A stretch of 64,000 nt of DNA from Geosiphon pyriformis (lineage: Eukaryota; Glomeromycota; Glomeromycetes; Archaeosporales; Geosiphonaceae): NCBI GenBank assembly GCA_016748015.1, contig JAAOMT010000672.1, forward strand, positions 483,752 through 547,751. Reading direction: 5' to 3'. Position 1 is the stretch's first letter; each line of letters opens with the position of its first letter. A program made the position numbers and the translations under genes. Below, piece by piece: positions 12,441-24,200 of this stretch. The notes beneath the pieces are model-generated. The model was not told the DNA's origin and searched no databases. It worked only from the letters and a program-made list of their open reading frames with translations.

Positions 12441-12556
12441 ATATTAGGTACAAAAGCCTAAATGAAATCCATCAATTTGTAACACTAGGTGATAAAATAT
12501 TTTAGATAATACACTTTTTTTTTGAAATAAATTCGTCCTTTTATATGGGAAATAAT

Positions 12557-12667
12557 TTAAATTTCTTTGCTCGCAAAGCCTTTAAATTCATCAATGACCT
12601 TAGCAATACAGCAGTCAAATGTTGTTGCAAGTTTTGTGTTTCTCAGCTCCTGTTTCAGCCCATACAT
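12557..12667 (-). pseudogene. Short fragment resembling a retroelement gag
   Basis: The - strand opens 36 codons beginning MYGLKQELRNTKLATTFDCC. This resembles the segment of gypsy Gag proteins in which a short Gly-Leu-Lys motif precedes a helix with the pattern ATTxxxA. The match is from memory and short. It stands alone and is slightly richer in GC than its flanks. A chance ORF or an exon of an unknown gene is possible. Confidence 0.25.
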
Positions 12668-13173
12668 AAATAAATAAACAAATATGTAGTTATTCATTAA
12701 AATACTACCATTGAAGATGATTCTTGTTAATAGCCAAGTAGTTTAATTAATAGTCGTTTAAGAAAGATATGGACTTAAAAATTTAGCAACAACAATATAA
12801 AAGTGCCAAATTTTAGCCACACAGAATAATGGCTACTATCATAGATCATATCCATGTACAAAGTTTAGTTAACATCAAAAGCAAACTCGTATTTTAAAAA
12901 TTTCTATGGGGCTTTGGCAAAAACGAAGACTAAACTCTGATTATCGACGCTGATTTTACCATCCTCAAACTTGATCAAAAGATCTAAGGTGGTTTGAATC
13001 TTTAAAGGCAGAGGAAATTGTAAAATAAATTGGTTGGAAAAAGTAATTGATCCCAACTTAAAATATCTAATATTAAACCTTGTTGAATAAACAACTTACT
13101 CCAATTTTAGGCAAAATCATGGAGAATTTCGTAATCTAAAGTATTTATTTCTCTGAGTTTTCAACCAACAGCT

Positions 13174-13720
13174 ATGAATCATCAAGTTTCTAATAATCTT
13201 GTTGACAATTATCAAATCCTCGCTTTGAGAAATAATAACATTGTTCTTTAAATTCTCTGTTCTAATGAGCAAGACATTACTCGTGTGAATGCTAATAGGA
13301 CTTTATTTATATAGCTTCAATATCATCCGTTGACGCATTTGGAATTCGAAGTTAATTTAAATCAAATACAAGAACCTTCCAATTCAAATCAAACTTAACC
13401 AGGTTTAAATTTAAGAATGATGAATTATTCCCATGATTAAAGACCATCATTCAGCACAATAACTTCAATGCTAAATTTAACTCTTTAGCACCAGACAACC
13501 AAGCTACCCTATGCAAAAACATATTTCCTGAAATCCAAATTTACAACAAAATTCTGGCCCATTTTCCTTGAAAATTGATTAACTTTACAGAAAAATATTT
13601 TAAAATATGGAACAAGATATTTTGAATAAAAGTAGAGAGCTTTTTGATAAAGAATGATATATTTTAAGAAAATTCAAGTATTATTCCAGCTAAACTAATT
13701 TCGCAAAGACAAAATATGAT
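13174..13720 (+). pseudogene. Decayed paralogue of the Asn/Gln-rich ORF at 11407
   Basis: The ATG at 13174 is followed by MNHQVSNNLVDNYQ, matching MNQQVFNNFVGNYQ of the upstream ORF. The shared tract AAACCTTGTTGAATA precedes both starts (about 11379 and 13076). The 3' part reads EQDILNK, then FDKE and a stop, aligning with the 14-aa repeat region of the intact copy. Stops and frameshifts interrupt the frame in several places. About 1.77 kb separates the two starts, so this is a local duplication of which one copy has decayed. Confidence 0.75.
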
Positions 13721-13760
13721 CATTTTAAAATATCTACGAAGCTATGAGTGTGCTAACCAT

Positions 13761-15887
13761 TCGTTTAAAGGGCTAATGTTTTATATATTTTTATGGATTA
13801 AAATATTTATTCTAGAGGAAATGTAATTTAAAATTTCAGTTAAATAATTAATATGTAAAAAAACTCGAATGTTTAAAATATTTGTCAACTTTAACCTTTG
13901 CCAAATGATCGTTTCAAATAAATGCTTTATAATCATTCATCTCGTTATAAGTGAATTTCCCAGCTACCACAAATCAAATTAAATCAAAAATCATGGGATT
14001 TTTATTGTACAAATAATAAACACTATATGCATGTATTTACCCACGTTTCAGTAGTATTAGTATTTAAACAATATCATTAATTTTAGTTACTTCTGAATTC
14101 TTTGCAAAAAAGAATTTTTCTTGTAAACTTGCCACCTTTTTTCCTGATCAGCTAGAGATCTTTCAATCAATTCTAGAATTATGAAGCATCATATACCATT
14201 CAATCCCAGGTTGTTAAGCATACCGAATTACTCTTGTTTCCAGACTCGAAGAATTTGTTCTTTTCCTTATGCCATGCAAAAGGTCTAAATTTTGAGTTTA
14301 ATATAAAAGGAAACTTTATATTTAATTTGAGAATATATAGAAGTCTTGGGCACTTAAAATGTTCTACATCTCATTATTAAGTATTTACTCTTAAATTAAA
14401 AATTTTGATATGAAATAAGTAGAATTATAGCAGCGAAAAGTTCATAAAAATTATTTTACATGATTATTATACAATATAAGCTTGGATTTAAATCTCTATT
14501 GAAGCAATTAAGCTACCATAATTTTTTATTTTCTACTAATATTATTCTAGATTTTCTAAAGTTTCTTATCCAAAGCATTAAGTTGAACACTCATCAATAT
14601 ACATTAAAATTTTTATAAGTTTAATTATGAGCTAATAAGCTAATGAATAAAAAAATCCAAAAAAAAATTCTAAACTTGTGCATTAGATACAAATTATAAA
14701 AGAAATAATAAAATTCAAAATGATAATTTCTCATTTTAAAAACTTTTCTAATAATAGAATTTATTATATTTTTCTCAGAACAAAACATTTGAATCCACTT
14801 GCTTCTAAAAATATATAACCACTTTCAATATCTACTTTCTTTTCAAAAGTTGGACAATTAATCAAACAGTTTTAGTTAAAGATTTCAGTTTGTGTGTTTT
14901 CATTCATTTAAAATTATATATTTCTTGAACTTTGAAATTCAGAAAAGCATTAATAAACTACAAATTTCTAGACAAAAATAAAAAATAATCGTTTTTAAAA
15001 ATTTTTTGTTAAATTCTGATTTGACTTATTGTCATTCACATCTTCATCAATCTTAATCTGTAAAAGTTATATATTTGAATACCCTTTATATGTGCATATT
15101 ATAAATATATTAAATTAAACATTATTTAACCTAAAACAGAAATTTTAAGATGAAAAGGTTTTTAATTCACTTATCTAACAATTAAATGAAATTTGTAAAA
15201 GCTTTACTATTTAAAATAAAAATTAATATAATGATACTAACTTAGCAAAATTTTTATCTAAATTAAAATATGTTTTAAAGAATTTGATAAAAATAAGTTG
15301 TTTATTTCTTTTAACAGTCTATCATTCTCAAATCAAATTAACCTTTAAAGATTTATAGGTAGTAATAAGATTTAAATAATATTAACCATGAAGAATAGCA
15401 ATTACTGAATGCATTGAATCAATAAAAGAACCATTTCAGAATACTAACCTGAGTACTTGCTAAATAATTCAAAATTTTGGAGTTTATTTTCAGTAGTTAT
15501 ATTAATTAATAGATATTTACCTACTAATTAAGACAAAAAATACTTGAAATAGTCTGAAGATTCACAAATTCAATATAATCTATAATCTATAATTATTTTG
15601 GACTGAAAATCAAGGAAATATTAATGTTTATATAATAATAGGATTTTTTTATTATATCAGCTCGTTGAAATCCAAGTTAAACTTTATGCAAAGAAATTAT
15701 ATTAAGCTTGGTATTAAGACATTTTGATAAAGAAAATTTATTCTTTATTTCTGTAAGAGTGATAAACTTCCTTGATATTACCTACCTTATGCACGATTGT
15801 TACTCAATTGCAAAATTGCAGATCGCTCAAAACCTAGCCTTTTTTTGGTAATATTTTTGCCTATATAAGTTTCATTTTTCTAAATCT
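13761..15887. other. AT-rich intergenic stretch, no gene seen
   Basis: No ORF of substance, no recognisable transposon and no repeat unit. Short A/T runs only. Confidence 0.5.
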
Positions 15888-16205
15888 TTGTCCCTGAACA
15901 AACCTTTTTCTAAAATATACCAAAAAACACTCATCGTTTCAACTTCAACAATTGAAAATATAACTTCCCCCCTCGACTGGCTTGAAGGAACATTGATTGT
16001 CATCAAAGAAAATTTGGCCATTTTTCTAGCTGGTGAATATTCAAAGGCTGTTCACTTGGTGAAAAATATATTGAAGCCAGTCAGAAACACTATAGAACAT
16101 TTATTCGATTGCTTGAATAATAGAAGTCAGAGCATTCGACAGACTATATTTTGCTCGGTTTTTCTTTAGAACATGAAATTGGAGCTATTCCTAATTTAAA
16201 AAAGC
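15888..16205 (+). pseudogene. Start of the Sel1-repeat pseudogene
   Basis: A 93-codon open stretch (15888-16169) begins MSLNKPFSKIYQKT. It contains helical segments such as LDWLEGTLIVIKENLAIFLA. After a one-frame shift near 16145 the reading continues YILLGFSLEHEIGAIPN, which matches the boundary of a Sel1-like repeat (G-x-x-x-E-x-G-I/x-G-x-x-x-N). This suggests it was the N-terminal part of the same protein as the repeat array that follows. The composition is gene-like. The start codon recorded for the ORF is a non-ATG triplet, so the true beginning is uncertain. Confidence 0.45.
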
Positions 16206-17230
16206 ATTTTGAGAATCTTAGAAAACAGTGAATGCAGGGGATTATTTTGGACACTTCTCCTTAGGTTATTGCTATGATATTAAAGTCGGTCCTTTACAAG
16301 ATCGAGAAAAAGCAATTGAACTCTATTCAAAGCCAGCAGAGGTGGGAGATACAAGTGCACAATTTAATCTAGAATTTTCTTAACGAAATTTATTGGGAGC
16401 GACGAAAAGTATTTTGAACTCTATTCAAAAGCAGGCGGGAGATACAAGTATACAATAAAATCTTGGATTTTGTTATAGAAATCGAGTGGGAACGACGAAA
16501 AATCAGGAAAAAGCCTTTTGAAATCTATTCAAAAAGCAGAAGAGGCATGCAATACAAATGCACCATAAAAACTTCAATTTCGTTATAGAACTCGATTGGG
16601 AATAACGAAAGATGAGCAAAAAGCATGTTGAACTTTATTTTAAAAGCAGAAGAGAGGTGCTGTACAAACGCACCATATAATCTTCGATTTCGTTATAGAA
16701 CTCGATTGGGAATAACGAAAATTGAGCAAAAGCATTTTGAACTCTGCTAAAAGCAGGAGAGACGAGTAATACAAATACAAAATACAATTTTGGGTTTCGC
16801 TATAGAAATCGATTGGAAACAAGGAAAAATTAGGAAAAACCAATTTGAACTCTATTCTAAAAGCAGCAGAGGCGGGTAAAACAAATGCACAATACAATCT
16901 CAAAAGCAGCAGGGGGTATACAGATGCACAATACAATCTTGGATTTTGTTATAGAAATCGATTGGGAACAACGAAAAATGAACAAAAAGCATTTTGAACT
17001 TTATTTTAAAAGCAGAAGAGGTGTGCGATACAAATGCACCATAAAATCTTAAATTTCGTTATAGAAATCGATTGGGAACGACGAAAAAGTTAGTAAGAGG
17101 TGGTTACTACAAATGCACCATACAATCTTCGATTTGGTTATAGAATCGCTTGGGAACAACGAAAGACGAGCAAAAAGCAGCAGAGGCGAGTAATACAAAT
17201 GCCTAATACTATCTTGGGTATTGTTGTCCA
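16206..17230 (+). pseudogene. Decayed array of about eight Sel1-like repeats
   Basis: The unit AxELYSKxAExGDTxAQxNL recurs, with its start (GAA-CTC-TAT or close variants) at 16318, 16416, 16520, 16630, 16739, 16847 and 16996, and a partial one at about 17172. Three consecutive steps are 108-110 bases, that is 36 codons, the usual Sel1 repeat length. The first readable units are GDYFGHFSLGYCYD and AIELYSKPAEVGDTSAQFNL. Frameshifts, stops and one 149-base step containing a small internal duplication near 16892 break the frame. Sel1 repeats are alpha-alpha scaffolds for protein-protein contact. In Glomeromycotina they are often joined to kinase domains. Confidence 0.85.
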
Positions 17231-17284
17231 AATCGAATGAAATGAGGTATTTTTTTTGAAGTAATATGTGTGATTTTTATTCTC

Positions 17285-17900
17285 CTTATTTTTTTTAGAA
17301 ACCAAAAAATGCATTGAAATAGTTTATCGCATCTTGGAAGTGCATCTTGCAAATATATCTTTGAACGGTCTGGGATAAACAAAGATATTACAACCAATGA
17401 ACTCATTGGGATTTTACCATTTGTGGGACGCGGCGACTTCAGTTTTTCTCAAAGTGAACAAAGATACTTTTATTTTGGGAAATGTTTTGTCGTATTTTTT
17501 TCAAACCACAAATGGCCTAAGGTTTGTGCATGAATTAGAACCAGTGCATGGGGGCTTGCATCTAGAAATCAAATCTATAGTCTGACGATATCTTTGGTGT
17601 TGTTAAACGCTCAGCGCCCGAACTTTGTAACCCGTCGTCACATACCAAATACAGCGATATTCATGGTTGTGCTATCATTTCCTGGAAAAATTTTCAGGAG
17701 AAAGACCGTAGAACGATATTAAAACCTTATGTACATTCAATTAGATTAAATTTAGGGAAAGCGCCCCATAATCGAAAAGCATATATTCAGGAAATGATTT
17801 TAAAAAATGGAATGGTAATCCGGATTGCCGTCATACTGCATAAGAACTTAAACAAAGAGTTATTGCTCCCCGCAACAATTGCAACTTAAACAACTTATCC
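17285..17900 (+). pseudogene. Decayed protein kinase-like C-lobe
   Basis: Pieces in several frames resemble the end of a tyrosine-kinase-like or RAF-like kinase domain. NELIGILPFVGRGDF (about 17396) aligns with the activation-segment exit GVLPYVAPEV. RPNFVT (about 17610) aligns with the G-x-RP segment. NPDCRHTA, a stop, then ELKQ (about 17815-17860) aligns with the closing motif NPxxRPTAxEL. An intron-like pyrimidine tract ending TTTTTTTTAG precedes the first piece. No intact nucleotide-binding or catalytic loop is visible, so only the end of the domain remains. It follows the Sel1 array, the reverse of the order I would expect. Confidence 0.55.
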
Positions 17901-17929
17901 GTGAAAAAAAGACAATTCTGAAGAGACAC

Positions 17930-19727
17930 AAGATGCCACCCAAGATACAACAATATAATAGAAGCCAATTTATCTAAAATCCTGGATTTTCTATGGATAA
18001 ACCTTCAAATCCTGGGTTGTGTTATTAGTTATTTCAATTTATTTATTGATATTTAATATGAAATGATTTGAAACTGTTAAATAATTTGACCAAAGAATTG
18101 GTTGTTTATAATAACATTTTGGCTATAAAAAATTATAATTTATAGTTTATATATTTTTTAGTTAAGGAAATTTAAAATGTAGTTATTTAGAATCACTTAC
18201 TCCATTTTTGAGTGTGAAGGCTATTAACTGTAAAACATTTTCTTCTCAATGATATTTAAAGTTCTTTTATTTTTTGAATATAATATATTTATTTTTAATA
18301 TTTTATCCTAAATAATTATTTCAAATTGATTATAATTATGCAAATTTATTAAAGCATAAAATAGTTTATATATTTCTCAGATGAATATTAGTTAAGAATG
18401 TTATTTTAGATTTTTCTAAAAGGGGTTTAATTAAATAAACTCGTTGTTTTAATGTCATTTATTTGATAATTATTTAGAAATTTTTAATTTTTAAAGAAAG
18501 GAGAATTTATTTGAATGCTTCAAATGATATTTTATATATTTAGCGTCAGAAAATTTTATAAAAACAAATAAAAAATACCATATTTTTGAAAAAATTGATA
18601 GTGTTAAAATATTAAATGTCAAAGGAAAATCTGTAATAAAAAAAATTTAGTTTCATTTACAATATTAAAAATGGAAAGTGTTAACAAACAATTTCTATTA
18701 ATCTATTGTAATTTCTAATTTCTTCATTTATCATTATTTGGACTATTAAAATTGAAAAACACGTAAAAGATTTTTTTATTTCCAACTACAATGTATGCTT
18801 CTTAATTAAAATACACTTTGTTGTTTATTTATAAAATGTTTCATTTTAAAAAATGATTGAATTTTTATATTAATTAAAAAATATTGTATATAATCCACTT
18901 AATAGTGCATTATTTTAAAAATATTTATTGTATAATTATAGTTATTTAATAAACATTATTATTTAAAAAACACATTAAATTTTGTTGTTTTTTTATCCAA
19001 TTATTTTTGAAACAAAAAATTGATCTTTAATATTGTCAATTAATTAAAATTAAATATGTTACATAAATTTTCTTACTTCAAATAAATTTATTTGTTATTT
19101 TTTAATGATAAAAATCAGTGTTTATTCCCAGCTGAAATCCACAATGATTAACAATTGCTCACAGAAGAAGCTGAACATGAAAAAAAAGGGATAATTCGAA
19201 TATCTCGCTGTTAAAGAATTATAAACAGCCAAGAGTAAATAAAGTAATAAATATTATTTAACGCAATAATTTTCGCTATTATTTAAATAAAAAGTAATAA
19301 CTCCTAAATGTTTGCCGCGTTCAGTGTATTGTGTCCGATTTGGAAAAATATTCGAAAAAGAGTTTCTGCTTAATTAGATGCTAGAAGCTACTAAAAAACA
19401 CATTAAATATTTGAATAACTTAAAATTAGTAAAATATTTATCTTTCGCAAGGATAATCATGTTTCAAAATAATAATTGGATTTATATGACGGGTTTCAAA
19501 ATTCATCATATTTTCATTAAAAAGATATAAATGTTTGGTCTCATCTTGTTATCTTTTGAATAAATATGTATTCAGACACATGAAGGATGTGATTATCCAA
19601 ATAATGCAAAAGATCATAATACATATACAAGAAGGATTTCATTTTGTTCCAAATTAAAAGAGGATACTAGTTTCAAACCGAAATTTACAACTTTTTAAAA
19701 TTCATTGTCAAGATTTTTGTTGTTACC
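17930..19727. other. AT-rich intergenic stretch upstream of the lipase-like gene
   Basis: No ORF, repeat or transposon motif is recognisable. Composition becomes less extreme in the last 600 bases (from about 19100), which would hold the promoter and 5' UTR of the gene at 19728. No clear TATA or binding site can be singled out in this AT background. Confidence 0.5.
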
Positions 19728-21233
19728 ATGTATAAGCGATGTATTAACTCTCGTCTAAATTTTAAACATCAATTTGTTACCTTTGGCTTATTAATCTTCT
19801 TTTTGATATTTCTCCACATATCATCGTTCAATTTATTTATTTTGAACATTTCACTCTCAAATCAAAAACCAATATTTCAAAATTCTGTCGTCACAATCAA
19901 AAATAAAATTTATTCCAATAAAACCAATTCCTCGTTTTTTCACCAGAAATTCTGGAAAAATATTGGACTTGAGCAAAGATCGATTCTTCATCCGCCTAAA
20001 AAACCATTCTATTCACAATATATTGGCCAAGTTATAGAGAAAATGAATCTAATAGCCAATTATTCTAATCTAGGTTTCTGTTCACGAAAAGACTACTTGA
20101 GAGCAGAAGGGCTCGATGAAAGCGAAATCCAAGGTTTGAAATTGTAAAATTAAATCCCTTATTTTTCTACAAAATTTTGAAATATTTATTATAATTTTTT
20201 AATAGTGTGGTATGATATAATATCTGAAAAATCTATCAATAGTCTAATTGTAAGTTTTTCAGGTATTTTCTCCAAAAATTTTTGTTTCGAATTATTGAAA
20301 TTAATTTCCTTCATCATACATTTGTTTAATTTCCTCTTTCTTTTTTTATAAAATTATAGGACCACAATTGACAAAAGATCAATGGGCAGCCCGAAAAATA
20401 GAATTAGTTCCCTTCAAAATCCATGGACTAAAACCAAACAAATTAATCCTGGTAGACAAATTTCTTCAGGACAAGTTTTTGCGCGTGAAAAATCAGTTTC
20501 ATACACAGCTTGCCATAGCTATTGGTACCACAACTCTCAATAAAATTATTTTTACTGGCTATGGAATTGGTGGTGGTAAGAGATCTTTAATAAAATCGTT
20601 TCTTTTACAAAGTTTCTAAAAATTAAAACAGAAATTTTTTAGCATATGCGGCTTTAAGTGGCCTAACATGGAGAATCGAATCTTATCTTGAAGATCAAGA
20701 GACTCCTGATAGCCTGGTTAAATTCTCGAATTTCGAAGTCCAAGTAATGACTTTCGGAGCTCCCCGGTTGGGAAATGTTGTTTTTGCTCAACTAACAAAC
20801 AAATTCCTCAAAATTTATCGTGTGACTCATACAAATGATCATGTCCCACAATTTCCAAGTCGTAAAATTGGAAATCACATTTTGGAACATCACGAATTAG
20901 AATTATGGATTGATTCAGTATCATGTGCATGCTCCCCCGACGCAGAATATTTTCTTTGGGAATGTCAAGGTTTTAAGCAAATATCAAAATCATGGAACCA
21001 AATTAAAATTTCAAATGAAACATTTTTTCCAGATGGTGGAAATTCTGGGGAGAATTTGGTTTGTAAAAATTTCTCTTTTTAAGAAATTTTTCGAGGCAGA
21101 TAGTTTATTTCTGAATTTAATTCTAATTTTTTTTTTAAAGGAATGCAATTCAGGACAATCAATTGCTAAAGTTTTAAGCAATTTTATACATACTGGACCT
21201 TACTTTGGAGTGAAGATGGGGTACTGTGAGTAA
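19728..21233 (+). CDS. Class 3 lipase-like alpha/beta-hydrolase, catalytic Ser replaced by Gly
   Basis: Five exons can be joined with GT-AG introns in a single open frame: 19728-20133, 20206-20262, 20360-20575, 20643-21058 and 21141-21233. They give 395 residues and end in TAA. Residues 15-40 are a hydrophobic signal anchor, so the product probably enters the secretory pathway. Exon 2 ends in LIVSFSG, the place of the family's oxyanion F-R-G-T. The nucleophile elbow reads GYGIGGAYA at 221-229, with Gly at 223 where active lipases have Ser. The later triad positions are kept: Asp292 in NDHVPQFP and His309 in HHELELW. All exons are open, so this looks like a maintained gene. Without the Ser it is unlikely to hydrolyse lipids by the usual route. 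It may be a pseudoenzyme or lipid-binding protein. Confidence 0.8.
20134..20205 (+). other. Intron 1 of the lipase-like gene
   Basis: Begins GTTTGA and ends TTTTTTAATAG. It is a phase 1 intron of 72 bases. Removing it joins Gln135 to VWYDII without a frame break. Confidence 0.65.
20263..20359 (+). other. Intron 2 of the lipase-like gene
   Basis: Begins GTATTT and ends AAATTATAG, phase 1. An alternative donor, GTAAGT at 20250, fits the consensus better but would shift the frame. The donor at 20263 restores LIVSFSGPQLTK, which fits the family. Confidence 0.65.
20576..20642 (+). other. Intron 3 of the lipase-like gene
   Basis: Begins GTAAGA and ends TTTTTTAG, phase 1. It interrupts the nucleophile elbow between GYGIGG and AYA. 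Confidence 0.8.
21059..21140 (+). other. Intron 4 of the lipase-like gene
   Basis: Begins GTTTGT and ends TTTTTTTTAAAG, phase 0. It joins the coding end at Leu to ECNSGQSIAK. Confidence 0.7.
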
Positions 21234-24200
21234 TAATGATAGCAAAAACTTTCTCAAATACAGCTTTAGTTTGAATTCCTGAAATATCTCGAAAATTCTA
21301 AAAGGTCATTTGTAGATAATTGACTTTTAAAGTAGATTTTCCGATATTAATCTCATATTTTAACATTTTTGGTCCTGTTTTCACACATCAAAATGAAAAA
21401 TTTAACAATACTCAAGAACTCAAGTTTTGAGTTCAATTGATCAATTCTATACATACTTTTATAAAAAAAACTCTCCTTAGAAGACAAAATAAAAAATGTA
21501 CTAACAACTTTTTTTTGAAATTAGTAAATTGTAACATGTTAAATTTTTTCAAAGGTTTACTTCATTAAATTTATAGGTTCAGATTAATTTATAATTTGGC
21601 TAAAAACTTTATAAGCTTATTAATTTTTTACTATTCACAACCAGAAATTCAAAACAAACCTCTAACCCAAACTCAATGTCATAACTAATTAGAATTTCAT
21701 GAAAAAATAGTGTAATCAGTCGCAACTAATTTTTTATCAGAATCATAATCTTTTGCTTTGAAATGGAACCAGTTGAAAATTTTGAAACTTTAAAAATGCC
21801 ATCTTTATTATAAACATCATTGTAAAAAATTTAAATTTCTTTATATATAAATAAAAGATTTGTTTTATTAATAATTCATATGAAAAATAATTTGTTTAGA
21901 TAAAATATTAAAATTGATTTAGTTTTTTATTTAATTGTCAAATTATATCAATTTATAATTTCTTTAAGATTGATTTTAGATATACAAGCTCTTGAAAAAA
22001 GTTTAGTAACACTTTTTTTGTAATCAGATAAATCGGCATCCGCATTAGTATTACATCTATTTTGTTTATCTGAAATAAAAGTTTTAGATTTATGAGTTTT
22101 TATTTGGTAAATTTGTTTTGAATAAAAAAATGAAAATAAAATGTTGTATAACACAAATCAAATATTTTACATAAAAATTCTTTTCAAATTATTTTCAAAA
22201 CAATTAGCTATAAATTACAAAAACACTTAAAGGTATAAATTAATATTCCTACATAAATAATCATTAAATATTATTTTAAATGTTGTCCTTTGCAATTAAA
22301 TTAAAAAATTTCGGAGAGATATGAAAAATCAAAAGCATGAACAAACTGGGGTTATAAAAGTTGGCTTTAAATGTTTTATCAAAGGCCGAAACATAAATTA
22401 TATCAATTCAATTGAGGTATTTTTTTTAAGAAATCCGTGTGATATTTGTCTTTTCTAACATTAAAACTCTTATCCATATAATTTGTTTCACATCTTCATT
22501 GTGCCTATTGCAAATCTATCATTGAATGCTATGAAATTGCAAAAGACATTATAAATTTCTTAAGCTACAAAGCCATCGACTGCCGTTGGTATACCTGGGC
22601 GATTTAATATAATTAGTAATTTACTAGAAATTTATGGCTTTGCCTTTGTTTAATTATTAATAGGTAGCTCAAAGTGAAGAACTAACATGTTCTATAAATT
22701 TATTTTCCATATAATATTAATTGTTTTATGACCAATTAATAAAATTAATAAGATTTCAAATAAATTTTTATTTTGATATTGTTAAAACGATTATATTAAT
22801 TAGAAAATATTTTACAAAATCTATGATTTAAAATTAGTATATGTAAATCTTTTCAATATTTTTGCAGAAATTTTATTAAACAAAAACTTACTATTTGTAT
22901 TTTTCAGGCAAACGATTTTTATTAATTTATTATATAAGAAAATCATCACTTGATCAATTTTTAGTATTAAGTCAGAATTTTAATTTTATTGCAATCCAAA
23001 AATCACAATGCAACATTTTAATAAAAGTAATATTGTATTCATATAACACATAATGCATAAATCTTGGTTTAAAATTTAACAAACTGAATTATTATTCAAA
23101 TACAAATTTTGATAATTATAATTTTAAATTATTTATCTGATTGTGTTTTTAAAACAAATATAAACATATTTACTGAATGTCAATGTGTGGTTTTAGTTTC
23201 TTTTTTTGAGTACTTGTGTGATAAGTTTTTTTTAAAACCCTTAATTTTAAAAGTGCAAATCGGATATTAAAGCAAGAAATTTATTATCACATGATCAATA
23301 AAATTTAAAAGAAGCCAAATCCATTAGCTAATTTTTATTTATTAAATAATACCTTTCAAAAAACCATAGCTGAATTGTTTTTTTTTTGGCTCAAAAATAC
23401 TTTTGTGAATGGATTAATTGAATTATTAACAAGACATAATAAAAATTCAAACAATTTTCAGACTAATAAAATGGAAAATGGATTATATAATCTATTATAC
23501 AGTCGGTACTGCATGTCTCTTTCTTCTGATTAATGAGTGAGATGTTTGTGGTTTTGAGTGTATCTGGCAATTTCTTGACAATGTATGTTATGTAATTTTT
23601 ACATAAGGCCTCAAGTCTATAAGGCAAAATATAATCATATAATAATAAAATTCTATGTTATATTGTTTAATTAATCTCTTGAATTTTAATTCTAATTTAA
23701 TAGCTTGTTTTTCCTTCGGAATTTATAATAGATTTAAATACTTTTTATTCCATTTATTGTAGATGTATATTCAAAAGACTAAAAAGATGATTTACAATAG
23801 TTTTTTTATTTTCAACAAAGTTTCTTGCTAGTACCGAGTTTTTTTTAAGATAAATAGATGATTAAAACTATTTTTGGTTTAGAGTAGAAGACGAATTGAG
23901 AATACATATTAAACCTGAAATTATTTGTTGCAGTTAAAGAAAATTATTAATAATTACATGGAAGAAGACTACCTAGTCTAGAAAAAGGCGAAAATTTTTT
24001 TTGCAAAAATTTTGTCAAATAAAGCTTTCTTCTTTCAAAATTTGGATGAAGTTCAAATAAAAAAAGTAATTAAATTAACCTTTTAAAATTCTCGAAAAAG
24101 GCTATTCTGTTTGAGATCAATCAATCGCTTTGATTTCCCATTTCAATGCACAATTGTTTAGTAATGATAAGATTGATTTATATAATTTTCGGATTCAAGT

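Noticed and set aside
12900-13060. Possible LINE fragment on the + strand (phrase GGLNL after a Trp/Phe-rich stretch)
   Set aside because: A GGLNL motif alone is too short, and surrounding frames do not extend the match.
20250-20262. GTAAGT at 20250 as the donor of lipase intron 2
   Set aside because: It has the better consensus, but joining to the acceptor at 20360 gives an immediate frame break. The donor at 20263 keeps the frame and the family motif.
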